Below, piece by piece: positions 21,001-32,068 of a stretch of 64,000 nucleotides of DNA. Source of the stretch: Sorghum bicolor (taxonomy: Eukaryota; Streptophyta; Magnoliopsida; Poales; Poaceae); contig NC_012871.2 in NCBI RefSeq assembly GCF_000003195.3, forward strand, positions 45,491,359 to 45,555,358, in the 5' to 3' direction. Every line of letters starts with the position of its first letter. The first letter of the stretch is position 1. The notes beneath the pieces were generated by a model. It made no database searches, was not told where the DNA came from, and saw only the letters and a list, made by a program, of their open reading frames with translations. A program made the translations under genes and the position numbers.

Positions 21001-23447
21001 TTATTTGGTAATTACCACTATGTTTTCTGGTTTTCTTTAGATATGTGGAACATGTTAGTAATAATGGTTTTTCTCAAATGCATGTTTGAAACATAAGTTA
21101 ATAATTAATTGTTTGCAATTGTTGTGTTTGGATAGTTTCTGGAACTGTTTGGATCACAATATGTAAATGATGTTTTCTGGGAATCTTGTTTGTAGCAAAG
21201 TTGTAGATAATTCAGTTATCTAGCTGCTGTTAAAATTTGGTAGTATTTGGCTTTGTGGTTTGTGAGTTATGTCTGTTCAAAGTTTGATTCCAGAAATGGC
21301 TGCTCTTTGTTTGTCAGGGACAGATTCTGGAACTTTATAATTTCGACCAGCTTAAGTTGAGAGTCATGCTTTGATGTCTAAAGATGAAATGTAGATAATT
21401 TCTTAAGATTTCCAAAATGTCTTAATTCATGTCTTTTGGAGTTGTGTAACTCTAGTTATACTTTATTTTCTCACCTGCTGTTAACAGTCCTAAAAATGAC
21501 AGATTCCTTGTATTGCTGTTGCTTGGTATATTGCTATGTATGACTCATGTCTTAGATAATGGCCAAGTTAATACACCTGAGATCTTGTGAAACATGTATG
21601 CCATGCCTAATATACTTGGTGGCATTCTTTTCTATCTTAGTATGTTGATTGTGTTATGTTACTTAGGCAGCACGAAACACATATGTATGTGTAGCGTAAC
21701 ATGATACTTGTCTTGCTTACTGCATATCATGCATTGTCTATTGTACTTCTATGTGTTCATACACTTGCATCTTGCATCTCATTTAGGTACGCTAGATGAA
21801 CCACGTGAAGGACATGATGGTGGACCTATCGGGATGATAGAAGGACTACACAAGTGTTGTGAACTTGGATGTCGTCAGGATGGCGCAAGCTAACTTAACT
21901 GACTTATGTCGGATTTCAGGCAAGCTCCGGAGCATTCTAAGTCTTCTACCCTCTTTTTTTATAAAAGCACAAGAGTATAACTTTATATGATGCATTAGGT
22001 GATAGGAGTTGAATGAAACTGTTGGTGCATATTTCCTACCTTGTCCACTATATGAAACTACCTGAACCCTTACTAGTATAAGGAAGACGTTCTATGCTTA
22101 GCTCGGTAGAAGCCGAGTGATTTCTTGTCACATGCGAGAGATCGGTGGATACCTGATCACGGTTGGCTATAATTGCTATCGTGGAAATAACCATATGCTA
22201 AATAATGAAATGAGACCAGGCGGGATGACGATAGTGAAGCAACAAGGCATGGAGGTCTTGGGTGTGAATCTATCCCTGTCCGTGTCATTTAAGGACCGAT
22301 ACGCTGCACGTCCTCTTGTCATGTTGAACGCATGCCTAACACTTAGTTGGCCGGATAAGTCGTTCCGACTGCGAAGCCTACGAGTGCAACTCAAGCCGGA
22401 TACCCCGTTCTGTATGAGTGCGCACCCCGGTTGGTAGCAAGGATGTGCGGGGAGTCAATGGTGTAAGACAAGGTGTCAGGTTAGAGTCCTGACCCTGGCA
22501 GATTTGCGGTCCCTGGGGTGCGGCGCTGGACAGACCTGCAAATTGGTCTGGAGTTGTGCTAAAGGTGACCTATGACTGCTCTAGCTAAGTACGCCTGGGT
22601 GAGTGCTAGGAATACCCCTCCAGCTGGATAGGAATCGATTCGAATCACCGTCTTTCCTGGATAGTGAGAACTTGACTCGAGCAGCGGCAACGTAGATAAA
22701 CTAAATGAAACTTAATGGTCATGATGATGATGATGATGGCTACATGATAAACCGGATATGGTTATTAATGTGATGCTTATTAATCAAGTGATTGCTATAG
22801 AATAGGTGCAAATCTAGTGATGGTAGCTTTATTGAACTTGATGTTAAAATATTGACTAAAAGGTTGAAAGTAAGGACTCATGATAGTAATGCTCTTTTTG
22901 GCAAAGTTATGCTATCCAACCAACTCCACCAAATAGCCTTGCATATCCTTGAGAGTCTTTTATTTTCTCTCCTATCAGGTAAGTCTAGCAGAGTACATTC
23001 GAGTACTCAGGGTTTATCCCACCCTGTTGCAGGTGAAGTCTTCAGTCTACAAAAGATGGTGGCTAACCGCCGGTGGGCTCTCGGTGATTCTATATAGTGT
23101 TCGCATCTACATGCTTTTATCAGAGGATGTCACTCATGCTAGCAATGTATTTGGAACTTATGTTATTGTAATCATTTGAAAGCTATGTTATTTTCTAATC
23201 AATTTGGAAAATCCAAACTTGTACTATTATTTGTGAACTCTTTTGTAATATTATTTCCGCTGCAAATCTCCGTGTATGTGATGTGTATTTGCTTAATCAT
23301 GCGATCTTGGTGTAAAGTTAATTTACCGAGGTCCTTCGTGACACTCGGCAGACTACCGGGTTTATATAAGTGAGAGTATGCGCGTGTCAACGTGTTAAAC
23401 GGGGACAGTCGTATTTGAACTTGTATAAATTGGTCGGTTCTGTCACA
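18017..23447 (+). repeat. 5' LTR of family-A element A2 (5431 bp)
   Basis: It begins TGTAACACCCCAG and ends GGTTCTGTCACA, the reverse complement of the A1 LTR ends. The block 22080-22680 matches A1 LTR (reverse of about 27800-28400) and A3 (reverse of 1-620), including the GATTCGAATC site. Long A/T-rich non-coding sequence fills 19900-21700. The GC-rich 19110-19800 opens chance frames without domain features. It is longer than A1's LTRs and much more diverged. Confidence 0.8.
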
Positions 23448-23449
23448 GC

Positions 23450-23462
23450 TGGCATCGGAGCA
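23450..23462 (+). other. Primer-binding site of A2
   Basis: TGGCATCGGAGCA begins 2 bases after the LTR end, matching the initiator tRNA-Met complement (TGGTATCAGAGC) with two differences. The identical variant is in A1 (38037-38049), so it is a family trait rather than random decay. Confidence 0.75.
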
Positions 23463-24228
23463 GGATTAAGTATAATACTATCAGGTACACTATTTTAAAA
23501 ACAAAGTTTTGGTTTTAAATGCCTAATTGGACTAAAACTTTAGCTACAGGCAAAACTTGTCAAAACTAATTTATAAAAACTATGTTAGCGACAACCTCCA
23601 ATTATGCCCAATTAAGGACTACTTGGTGGCTTTATGTAAACTGATACTAACTACGGGGGTTTACTTTATTGCAACTTTTACTTTCGTCGTCCATACGACA
23701 TGCAATAGTATGGATGCCACTTACTTAAGTGGTAATGAATGGAACATATACCTCTACGCCACGGTAAGCAATATTTTCATTTCGTCGTCCATGCGGCGTG
23801 AATTTGTATGGATGCCACTTGCTTGAGTGGTAATGCATGGATCTATATGCCTCGACGCCAAGGTAAGAATGTGAGTTGTGAGAGCATGACCGTCCAACCG
23901 TCGGTCTAGGGGAAAGTTAGCTGTGGTTACTGGAATATTTACATGTTACACACATGTCTATATGAAGGTACTTAATTGTGGGTTAGTTGGTATGACCGTG
24001 TATACATGTCTCTGTGTATACATGGACGTGCTTCACATGGGTAGTATGCTGCAATATATGTCTAGGAATATATATTGGAGTATTTAGCTTTCAATCTAGA
24101 GACCAGACTTTCATCTCTGTACTTATATTATTGTTGGGTTGGGCTGAAATGAAATTCTTCTGCAGGTACACTAACCATGAATGTATAGATTGAACGTAGT
24201 TGACGATTAGCTATATGTCGAGAGAGTA
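23463..24228 (+). mobile_element. A2 5' leader, part 1
   Basis: Non-coding leader that parallels A1's leader (reverse of 37240-38035): both share a GAGAGCATGA(C/T)CGTCCAA block and a GGGCTGAAATGAA block. It is cut after 24228 by solo LTR C. Short frames such as 23557-23826 are not supported as genes. Confidence 0.7.
23681..23876. repeat. Two-copy tandem duplication, about 98 bp, in A2 leader
   Basis: TTTCGTCGTCCAT(A/G)CG starts at 23682 and again near 23780, followed each time by GTATGGATGCCACTT(A/G)CTT and CCTC(T/G)ACGCCA(C/A)GGTAAG. Each copy ends at a GGTAAG, which resembles a splice donor. A1's leader has related but more diverged duplicated text. Confidence 0.7.
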
Positions 24229-25093
24229 TGAAAGGTCCTTGTTTGGTTTTGGTAATTGAGTGACAACTTAGGTGGACTAATAGTGTTTATATGAGATACA
24301 CAGGAGATTAGTCCACAGGTAAAGATGTGATGATGGAGGAGCTCATTGCATATGAGACATTACATGGAGTCATGTGACCAAGGTGGAGAAGATCAAGATG
24401 AGGCTTGGCATGATGGACCGGTTGCAAGAGTGAAGCGCAAGTCGGAGGCTTTGAAGCGAGGGACCGCGTGTGACGGTGAAGCTTGAGCAAGACTTGGCGC
24501 CGATGGACCGAGGCAATGGTGAAGAGCAAGTGAGGTCAAGATCGATGAACCAGTACGGTCACGTGATGATATGAAGTGGATCGTATCATTTGGTGATTGG
24601 TTGGTGCATGTGTTGCATCAACACTGGAGGAGTTGAAATGGAAAGCGCAAGGCAAAGGTATAACCTAGGGCTTTTCCATTTCACCGATCATAGGTGTGTA
24701 GAGAAGTTTATGACCAGATTTAGGATAGATGGCCGTACTATCAAGAGGGGCAAACTTGTTTGCATATCGGTCGTCTAGTGCCACTTGAGTGATCTAACTT
24801 TGCATATGTGTTAGGATCGAGTGGCGTGGCAAGTTTGAGAGGCTAACTCCTTTGGGAAAATGTTTGTGAAAATGCTAACACACTTGCACATGGTGGTGTA
24901 CACTTGGTGGTGTTGGCACATTTGCAAAGGAGGTGGAGTTCCTAGGGTTGAGAGGGGTTTGGGTTCCTCTCTCCCTCCCGCTGAGCTTGCGAGGCAGGAT
25001 TCAGCGCTTTTGAGAAAGTTAAGTGTATATTTTCTATGGCGCCGATGGGAAATTTGGAGAAGTCGCGGCAGTGTTTCTCACTGAGAAAACACT

Positions 25094-25515
25094 CACCGGA
25101 CGCTCTGCGCGGAGGCACCGGACGATGGCCTTTAGCGTTCCGTGTGCTGTCGGGTGTAGCAGAGTGCACCGGACGCACCGAAGTGAGTCCGGTGCCCAGC
25201 GTCCGGTGTGAGGGCGTTTTTCTACCCTCTCTGCGCATGAGTCCGGTGAGCACTGGACGCTCAGGGTGCGTCTGGTGGCTCGCGTCCGGTGACCCTACGA
25301 GTTTGCGGAGCTCTCTGCGCATGGGTCCGGTGTGCACCGTACGCGTTCGGTGTAACGTAGTAGAGCGTCTAGTGGTGCTGTGCAGGCACGCGTGCGTAGT
25401 AGCCGTTGGCGGCAACGGTCGAGTTAAAATGGCTAGTGACACGTGGCTGTTTCTAGAGCACCGGACGCACTGTTCTAGCGTCCGGTGCTACCTGCAGTGA
25501 GTCCGGTGCTCACGA
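25094..25515. repeat. Cluster of CACCGGAC / GTCCGGTG motifs
   Basis: About a dozen copies of the 8-mer or one-base variants occur in both orientations within 420 bp, for example near 25095, 25118, 25169, 25187, 25201, 25242, 25284, 25325, 25462, 25481 and 25501. Several are extended to GCGTCCGGTG or CACCGGACGC. They end about 50 bp upstream of the TATA box of LTR C, so they could be upstream regulatory repeats. Confidence 0.75.
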
Positions 25516-25559
25516 CTTTTGCCCAGTGAAGGGGCAACGGCTAGTTTAGCCCTTGGGGC

Positions 25560-25567
25560 TATAAATA
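25560..25567 (+). promoter_or_regulatory. TATA box of LTR C
   Basis: TATAAATA in the context GGGGCTATAAATAGAAG, a strong plant TATA consensus. It implies a plus-strand U3 promoter with a start near 25590. Confidence 0.65.
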
Positions 25568-25871
25568 GAAGTGGTGGCCGGCCTTGGCTGGTGCTGAGCA
25601 CCCTTTGGACTTAGTGTCCATGCTTGGGGAGTACTAGTGAAGCCTCTAACTCACATATGCTTGATAGTGATCATCCGATTGTGTGAGTGAGTGATTCTAG
25701 TGCGTTGCATTGAGAGATTGCATCGAGTGGCACTAGGTATTCGTGTTGGAAGCCAGTGGTGCTTGTTACTCTTGGAGGTTGCCACCTCCTAGACGGCTCG
25801 GTGGCTTGTGACTCCGTCGAAGCACGCAAGGAGATTGTGCGGTGCTCCGGAGAAGAGATTGTGAGGGTTAC

Positions 25872-27054
25872 TGTAACATCCCCGATGTTACGGTTACTAA
25901 AATTTGGATCATGGCATCATTAGCATTGCACAGCATAGTTGTTAAGCACAACTTGATGCATCAACTTAAAATGAGTTTAATTTGGTTGAATGTGCTTAGG
26001 GAACTAAAGTGTGTTTATCTTGTTTAGTGATGCTTGAGTTGGTTGCTAAAACCCTAGGGTAAAGGTTGTCCGAAGGCTTAGGGGGAGGAAAACCCTGATT
26101 TTGAACCCTAGATTTGCCCCCTTTTGTACAATTTAAAAACTAAGCAAAATTTGAGGTTGGGTTCAAAAGCAAAGTTGTAGATCTTGTCAAGGTGTACAAC
26201 TTTGGTGTTTTGAGTTTTTGAAGTTTCAATACAAAATTCAAAGTAATTTTGAAAATACATATTTCCAGAAAGTGTCCTCTTTTTCAAATTAAACCTCCAA
26301 TTAAAAATCCATTTGGAATTTTGAAAAGTGGTCAACATGAAAGTTGTCGAGCACAACAAGTTGAGCAACTTTCATGTTGGGAGTTTTTCAAGTTGTTTAA
26401 GAAAAACAAAAGTAATTTTGGAAATTCTGATTTGCCCCAATTCAAAAATTTGAATTCTTTTGAATTGAGTTTTGATTTTCAAACTGTTTGGCCAAATTAA
26501 CCTTTTTCCACTCAGATTTAGTCTTGGGCACCAAAATAAGAATCGTAGCTTATAAAATTCGGAGTAACTTTGGTTTTGGTGGGTTTTTGTCTTTAGTTCA
26601 AAATTCGGGCGAATTTTGCAAAACTCCAAATTGGGTGGATATGCACTGCTACAGTGTTCGGCAGGGGGGGTGCTCTGCCGCCGGGGCAGAGCCGCCTCCG
26701 CGCACGCCGCCACGCACCCGGCCACGCAGCTGCTTGCTGCTGTGCTGCACTCGACGTCCTCATCCGCATCGCAGGCGCCGTCGCGTGGATAAAGCCTCGG
26801 GTGGCCGGGACATTTCTTTATTTTCCTTGAACCTCATCGCCGACGAGCTCCCTGCGCCTCTCAAATTCGCCGCAAGCACGTCCTCTTCATCTTCCCGGAG
26901 TGCAGCACCCACTTCGCCCGCGACCTAGCTACCTCTTGGACCCTTCGCCGCACGCTTTAACCCCCTAGCGCCACCAGCCGAGCCGTCGTCCCCAACTCCG
27001 GCCAGGACCGCTGCCGAGGAACTCTTCACGTGGACACGCTGCTCCAGTCGGTAC
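25872..27054 (+). mobile_element. Solo LTR B1, left part
   Basis: It begins TGTAACATCCCCGATG. The same family is seen intact at 56459-60323 (B2), with shared blocks such as AAAACCCTAGGGT and CATTTGGAATTTTGAAAAGT. It is cut at 27054 by A1 (TSD GGTAC) and resumes at 42642. The outer duplication is GTTAC (25867-25871) against GCTAC (45729-45733), one mismatch. Total length without A1 is about 4270 bp, and no interior is present. Confidence 0.8.
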
Positions 27055-30000
27055 TGTCACAGAACCGACCAAATTATAAGAGTTCAAGTGCAGAAACGAT
27101 CGTCAAACAATCAAGTTTCTAAACTTGAGCCCATATAATCCCGGTAGTCAATCGAAATCACGAAGGACTTCAAACCAACTCGCAACAAACCAAGATCGTA
27201 ATAGTTCAACATAAACACAACGAATGTTACATAGTCATTCATTGCCGACGAAGCGGCACCACATCAGAGTCATTAAGTTATTACAACCCAAGTTTGAAGT
27301 AGCGGAAGCAAAATAGTTACACACACTCGTTCAAAGTTCAGTTCACAAGTTTTGTTACTGCCAGAGTCTATGCCATCCTCCCAAAAGCATCATAGACGAG
27401 AAGAGTAGAGAACTGTGCCCAACGGTTAGTCCTCATCCCCAGCGGGATGGAGACAGGTCTTGCAGAAACCGTCATAGAAGATATCATCTGCAACAGGTGG
27501 GAATAAACCCTGAGTACGAGGATGTACTCAGCTAGACTTACCCGTCTAGTAAAACACAAAAGACACCAAGGATCATGCAAGGCTAAATCTTAAGTGGAGC
27601 TGGTTGACTTACCTTTTGCCAAAAGCTTAACTTACAACTAAGTTATTTTAAGAGCATCATATTTATTTATCATCAGCCTACCACTAGATTAGCACCTGTA
27701 CTACAACATATCACTTGATTATTACAAACAATATTAACCATATCAAATTCATCATATGTTCTTCTTGCTATCATCATTATCACGAACCAAGTTCATTAGT
27801 GAATGCTACGTTTGCCGCTGCTCTGTCAAGTTCTCACTAACCGGGAGAGACGGCGATTCGAATCGAATTCCTATCCAGCTGGAGGATTATTCCTAGCACT
27901 CACCCAGGCATCCCCTGCCGGAGAGCCAAAGGGTCACCTTTGGTACGACTCAGGAATCACGGCTCCGATCAGCGCCGCACTCCCAGGGCTACCACTCTGC
28001 CAGGGAGGTCAGGAATTTTAACTCACCTGCCTTTGGACTTACGCCAATGGTCCCCCGCACACCGCACTTCCTCCGGTAGTGCGCACTTTATACTTGCCGG
28101 TCTTCCGGCCTGAGTCGTACTACTCGGCTTCGCGGTCGGAACGAGTTATCCGGCCAACTAAGTGTCAGGCATGCGTTCAACATGACAAGAGGACGTACAA
28201 CGATCGGTCCTTAGCTGCCACAGACGGAGTTACTACACACTTGCAAAACTCCGCCCGGCTTAAGTCAATTTAACCAGGTTCCATCCACGATAGCACATAT
28301 AGACCATCGTGACCCGACACAACCCTATATCGCGCGGATGACATGATATCACCCGACTTCTACCGATTAAAGTATAGCTAAGCTGCTACTCGAACCTAAC
28401 TCTACAACCAGGGAGGGTGAGTTATCTGGACAAGGATAGAGTAGAATGCAGCAACAGTTTCATCACAACTCCTATACGTAATGCATCAATAGATATAACG
28501 TATTAAGTAAACTTTTCAAAAATAAGGGGAGACTTAGAATGCTCCGGGGCTTGCCTTTCACGAACGATGCCGGCTCGTGATTCGGGCACTCAACTTCTTC
28601 TTCGGGCTCCTCGAGTCCGACTTGCTGGACCTCCACCTCCTGGCTGCCCTCCTGACCTTCGGGATTCGCTTGGAGCTCGAAGGAAACTGCCACGTCCGGT
28701 GCACCTATTGCATGCTCGAACGATAAGATAATGCACATGCTAACGATGAATGCTTATTGACACAAGCAACTCACTGGACACTCATTTACGGAGCAAAAGT
28801 TATATAAGCTCACACAAGTAAACAAGTTAATGCAACCCAAGACTTGTCATGCTACTAAAAGAGCAAGTAACACAAAACAAGCCTACTCAGAAAATAAATC
28901 ATAATTATAGATAGACAGGTCCAATAAACATGAGTAAGGACATTCTGGAAAGCTTATGAAATGGTCTACAATTCATCCTTAGACATGACAGCAAGATTCA
29001 TACTTAAAACTGGTCATTTAAACAAAGTTCCAGGTTCTGTCCCAGAAAAACAGAGAACACCTATTTCTGCAACCCAACTTGGAACATCTATAACTTTTAA
29101 ACTACTTGGCCAAATGACCTCAAATTTAAACCACAGCTGGCTCTATAAGTTTAGAACAACTTTGATTTAGACAAGTTTCACAGAAAGTCAAGTTATCATT
29201 AAGCAAAGTTAAATTGCTCACTTGCTGTCCAGAACAGCATTTAACCCTATAGTTAATTATTTAATGACATGATCAAAACACAAACCATGCCAACTACCTA
29301 GTCTAAGAGCACAAGCATATCACAAAGTTACCAGATCATCAGATGAAAACCCCAAAGCATTTACTTAACAAGGTATTTATTAATTAACTCCAAATAAGAG
29401 CATATTTACAAGATATTAGTTAAATTGCTCAGAAACATCTACAAAAATTACAGAGGTACAGGTATAACATCAGATCAACACCATAAAAATTTCAGGACCA
29501 TTGCACATGCCAAGTTAAAGATATGCATTTAACATGTATCAAGGCATTTATTTCATAAATTCATAGACATGACTTATATGGTGTCAAACAACAGATTTCA
29601 GATTATTTACATCTTAGGAATACCATAAACAAGTTTACTACCAAAGTAGAACACCAGCATAAGCACCAATTATTTTATATGATTTAATTAAAGAAACAAG
29701 CCATATTTCAAACACAAATTACAAAACACATCAGCATTGCTCCAAAAATCATGAAATAATTATCAGAGCACTCTAATGCCATGCAAAGGCTACCATAAAA
29801 TTTTCAGAGCAAAGTAAACAGTATAACAAGAGATATGCATTTAACCAAGAATAACAAGATTAAATCCTTAATAAATAATTTCTCAGAAAACATGATTCAT
29901 TTTATATTTTTATTAAATACTAGCCATCTCAGGAAACAACACAAAATTTGTTTCACAATTTTTGGATCTCAGAAACAGGAGATATGATTTTTCCAAGAAA

Positions 30001-31384
30001 GCCAAAAATCCAGTTTTGAATAAAAAGGAAAGGGGGTGACCGTTGGGTCACTGGCATGCGTGACCCGTGTGTCAGCGACACCGAGACAGAGGACCTCCTT
30101 CGCCGGCAAATGCTCGCCGACGGTGAGCTTCTACGGCGGATCCAAGGGCACCAACGTGCTCCTGGGAAGATTCCGCGTCGATTGAGGTAGGTGGTGCTAG
30201 GGTTTTGGCTACGGAGAGGGGTCACCGTCGGCCATGGCGGCACGGCGGAGCTACTCCGGCTTACGCCGGCCATCTCCGACCGGTAGAGCGTCGGAGGAAG
30301 GCGGCTTAAGCATCAGTGAGTCAGCGCGGAGCTTTTGAGGTAAGAGCGCCTAACCCTAACGGCTCCGGTGATCCTGCTCACGTGCGAGGTGCTCGTCGGC
30401 GGTGAGCACGGCGGTGCAGTGGCCGTGTTCCCGCGCGACGGTGAGACCAAAGCCGTAATGGCGTGGTGTGGACCGACGCCGAGACCTAAGCATAACCTAA
30501 CGCTAACCAAAGAGAAGAAAGGAAGCGAGGGTGGAGCAGCGGCGAGGTTCGCCGGAATCGGTGTCGCGACGGCCGCGAACCCGACGATGGAGAACTTGCG
30601 AAATGCCGCTCACCTCGGGGAGATCTCGTCCAACTGATGGGTGGAGAAGATGGAGGAGCTCGAGGCGGACTTGGAGGCGCTCGGAGGCGAAGCAAGGCGC
30701 AGAGGCGAGGGCGCGAGGAGCGGGCGAAGCTCTCGGCGGCAATGGCGACGGCGTTTTCCGCCAGAGCGAGCGCGAGGAAGAGGAGGAGGAGAATGGACGG
30801 GCGCTGGGTGAGTGCGGGGCGCCGTGGTGTCCATGCCAGCGCCGTCGACCTGACGAGCGGGGCCGTCGCCGGCGTACGGGCGCCATCTGGCGGACAGATG
30901 TCGCGCTGGGCGTCCACGACGGCGAGCTCGGCTCTGAATCAGAACTCGCGATCGTCGACTGACAGAGCAACTTTGGTGATGAATAACTTCCAAACCTGAG
31001 CGAATTAGGAGATGACGCAGTTGACAAAGTTGGAGTTCCAATCGAGATCTACAACATTGTCAAACATTTTATGAAACACTTTTTAAAAGCCTAAGCAAAA
31101 GAGGTTTCTAGGTTTCTAGGGCCTATTTTGGAGAAGTGATCAACATGAACATTGTTCCCAAGATCAAGTTAAGCATAGATAAACTAATTACCAAGGCATT
31201 AGGCACAAACACAAGCATTGTTCACTCAAACATAAGCATAGGAAGCCTATTTAAGCAATTTAAAACACATTTTTGCATAAAATGACATGGCTCAAGATAG
31301 ATGATGATCATGATATGCTTTGAGTAAATGATGATGCTCATGCTAGGCACATGCTTGATGCAACCATAACACTGGGGTGTTACA
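27055..31384 (-). repeat. 3' LTR of A1 (4330 bp)
   Basis: Nearly identical to 38052-42636. It lacks a 236-bp segment present in the other LTR (42058-42293), the gap lying at 31061 with a CAA microhomology, and differs again at about 31110-31130. The GC-rich section 30030-30990 gives overlapping open frames on both strands with Arg/Ser/Pro-rich translations. These arise from base composition and are not called. Confidence 0.92.
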
Positions 31385-31385
31385 G

Positions 31386-31397
31386 CCCTCCCCCCTT
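31386..31397 (-). other. Polypurine tract of A1
   Basis: The minus strand reads AAGGGGGGAGGG one base before the 3' LTR, the plus-strand DNA priming site expected for a gypsy element. A CTCGTCCCGAGATTT inverted repeat follows at about 31406-31420. Confidence 0.75.
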
Positions 31398-31426
31398 ACA
31401 AAAATCTCGTCCCGAGATTTGAAAGC

Positions 31427-32068
31427 TTACTGATTTTCGAAGAAGGTTTTGTAAACTTCTTTTAAATAATCCTCCGTCTCCCAAGTGGCATCTTCTTCCC
31501 CGTGGTTACTCCACAACACTTTGTAGAGCTTAACCACACGATTACGCGTCTCCCGTTCCTTGCAATCAAGAATCGCTATGGGTTTCTCCTCATACACCAA
31601 GTCTGACTTCAACTTGATATCTCGAATTTCCACTCGTTCCTCCGGTACACGAAGGCACTTCTTCAATTGTGATACGTGGAAGACAGGAAAAATGGCTCGA
31701 AGCGCAACTGGGAGTTGAACTTTGTATGCCACATTCCCTTTCTTTTCGAGAATCCGATAAGGTCCCACATAGCGAGGTGCAAGCTTTCGCTTGACTCCGA
31801 ACCTTTGTACACCCTTCATCGGAGACACCTTGATGTACACATGGTCACCAACTGAAAACTCAATCGGCTTCCTTCTCTTGTCGGCATAACTTTTCTGACG
31901 AGCTTGAGCAGCTTCCAGGTGTTGCTGGATAACACGGACTTTCTGCTCCGCTTCGTTCACGAAATCGATGCCGTAGTATCTTCGCTCTCCAGCTTCTACC
32001 CAATTCAACGGGGTTCGACACCTTCGACCGTACAAGGCTTCAAATGGAGCCATCTTGATACTCTCCTG
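31427..32068 (-). CDS. A1 gag-pol 3' part: end of integrase, GPY/F and chromodomain-like tail
   Basis: This is the continuation of the gag-pol frame after the in-frame stop at 32069-32071; the reading frame is unchanged. It carries the end of the integrase core (MAPFEALYGRRCRTPLNW), the GPY/F module (RYVGPYRILEKKGNVAYKVQ, then IFPVFHVSQLKKCL), and a C-terminal VKLYKVLWSNHGEEDATWET. The last resembles the Tekay/Del-type chromodomain in its usual place at the end of integrase; in known chromoviruses this domain is thought to direct integration to particular chromatin. Unless the stop is read through, this part is not translated with the rest. Confidence 0.85.
   Translation of the reverse strand, partial: QESIKMAPFEALYGRRCRTPLNWVEAGERRYYGIDFVNEAEQKVRVIQQHLEAAQARQKSYADKRRKPIEFSVGDHVYIKVSPMKGVQRFGVKRKLAPRYVGPYRILEKKGNVAYKVQLPVALRAIFPVFHVSQLKKCLRVPEERVEIRDIKLKSDLVYEEKPIAILDCKERETRNRVVKLYKVLWSNHGEEDATWETEDYLKEVYKTFFENQ

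Larger units (their letters stand above)
24229..25871 (+). mobile_element. Solo LTR C, left part
   Basis: It begins TGAAAGGTCCTTG right after GAGTA (24224-24228). The partner end ...GACCCTTCA at 46513 is followed by GAGTA (46514-46518), so TSD and TG/CA termini agree. Removing the nested B1 insertion leaves 2423 bp with no coding region, best read as a solo LTR of unassigned family. It contains a TATA box (25560-25567) and a cluster of GTCCGGTG/CACCGGAC motifs (25094-25515). Confidence 0.8.

Noticed and set aside
23681..23876. CRISPR-like or satellite array
   Set aside because: Only two imperfect copies with no spacers, in a retroelement leader of a plant genome.
26372..26928. Frames of 117-146 codons in B1, with equivalents at 57046-57377 in B2
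   Set aside because: Both copies lie in solo LTRs; the frames are not conserved in length between B1 and B2, and the translations are Ala/Arg/Pro-rich.
30486..31041. Overlapping long open frames on both strands in the A1 3' LTR (and the identical set at 41483-42038)
   Set aside because: They lie in a GC-rich LTR segment, are Arg/Ser/Pro-rich in every frame, show no domain, and are open on both strands at once, as expected from base composition.
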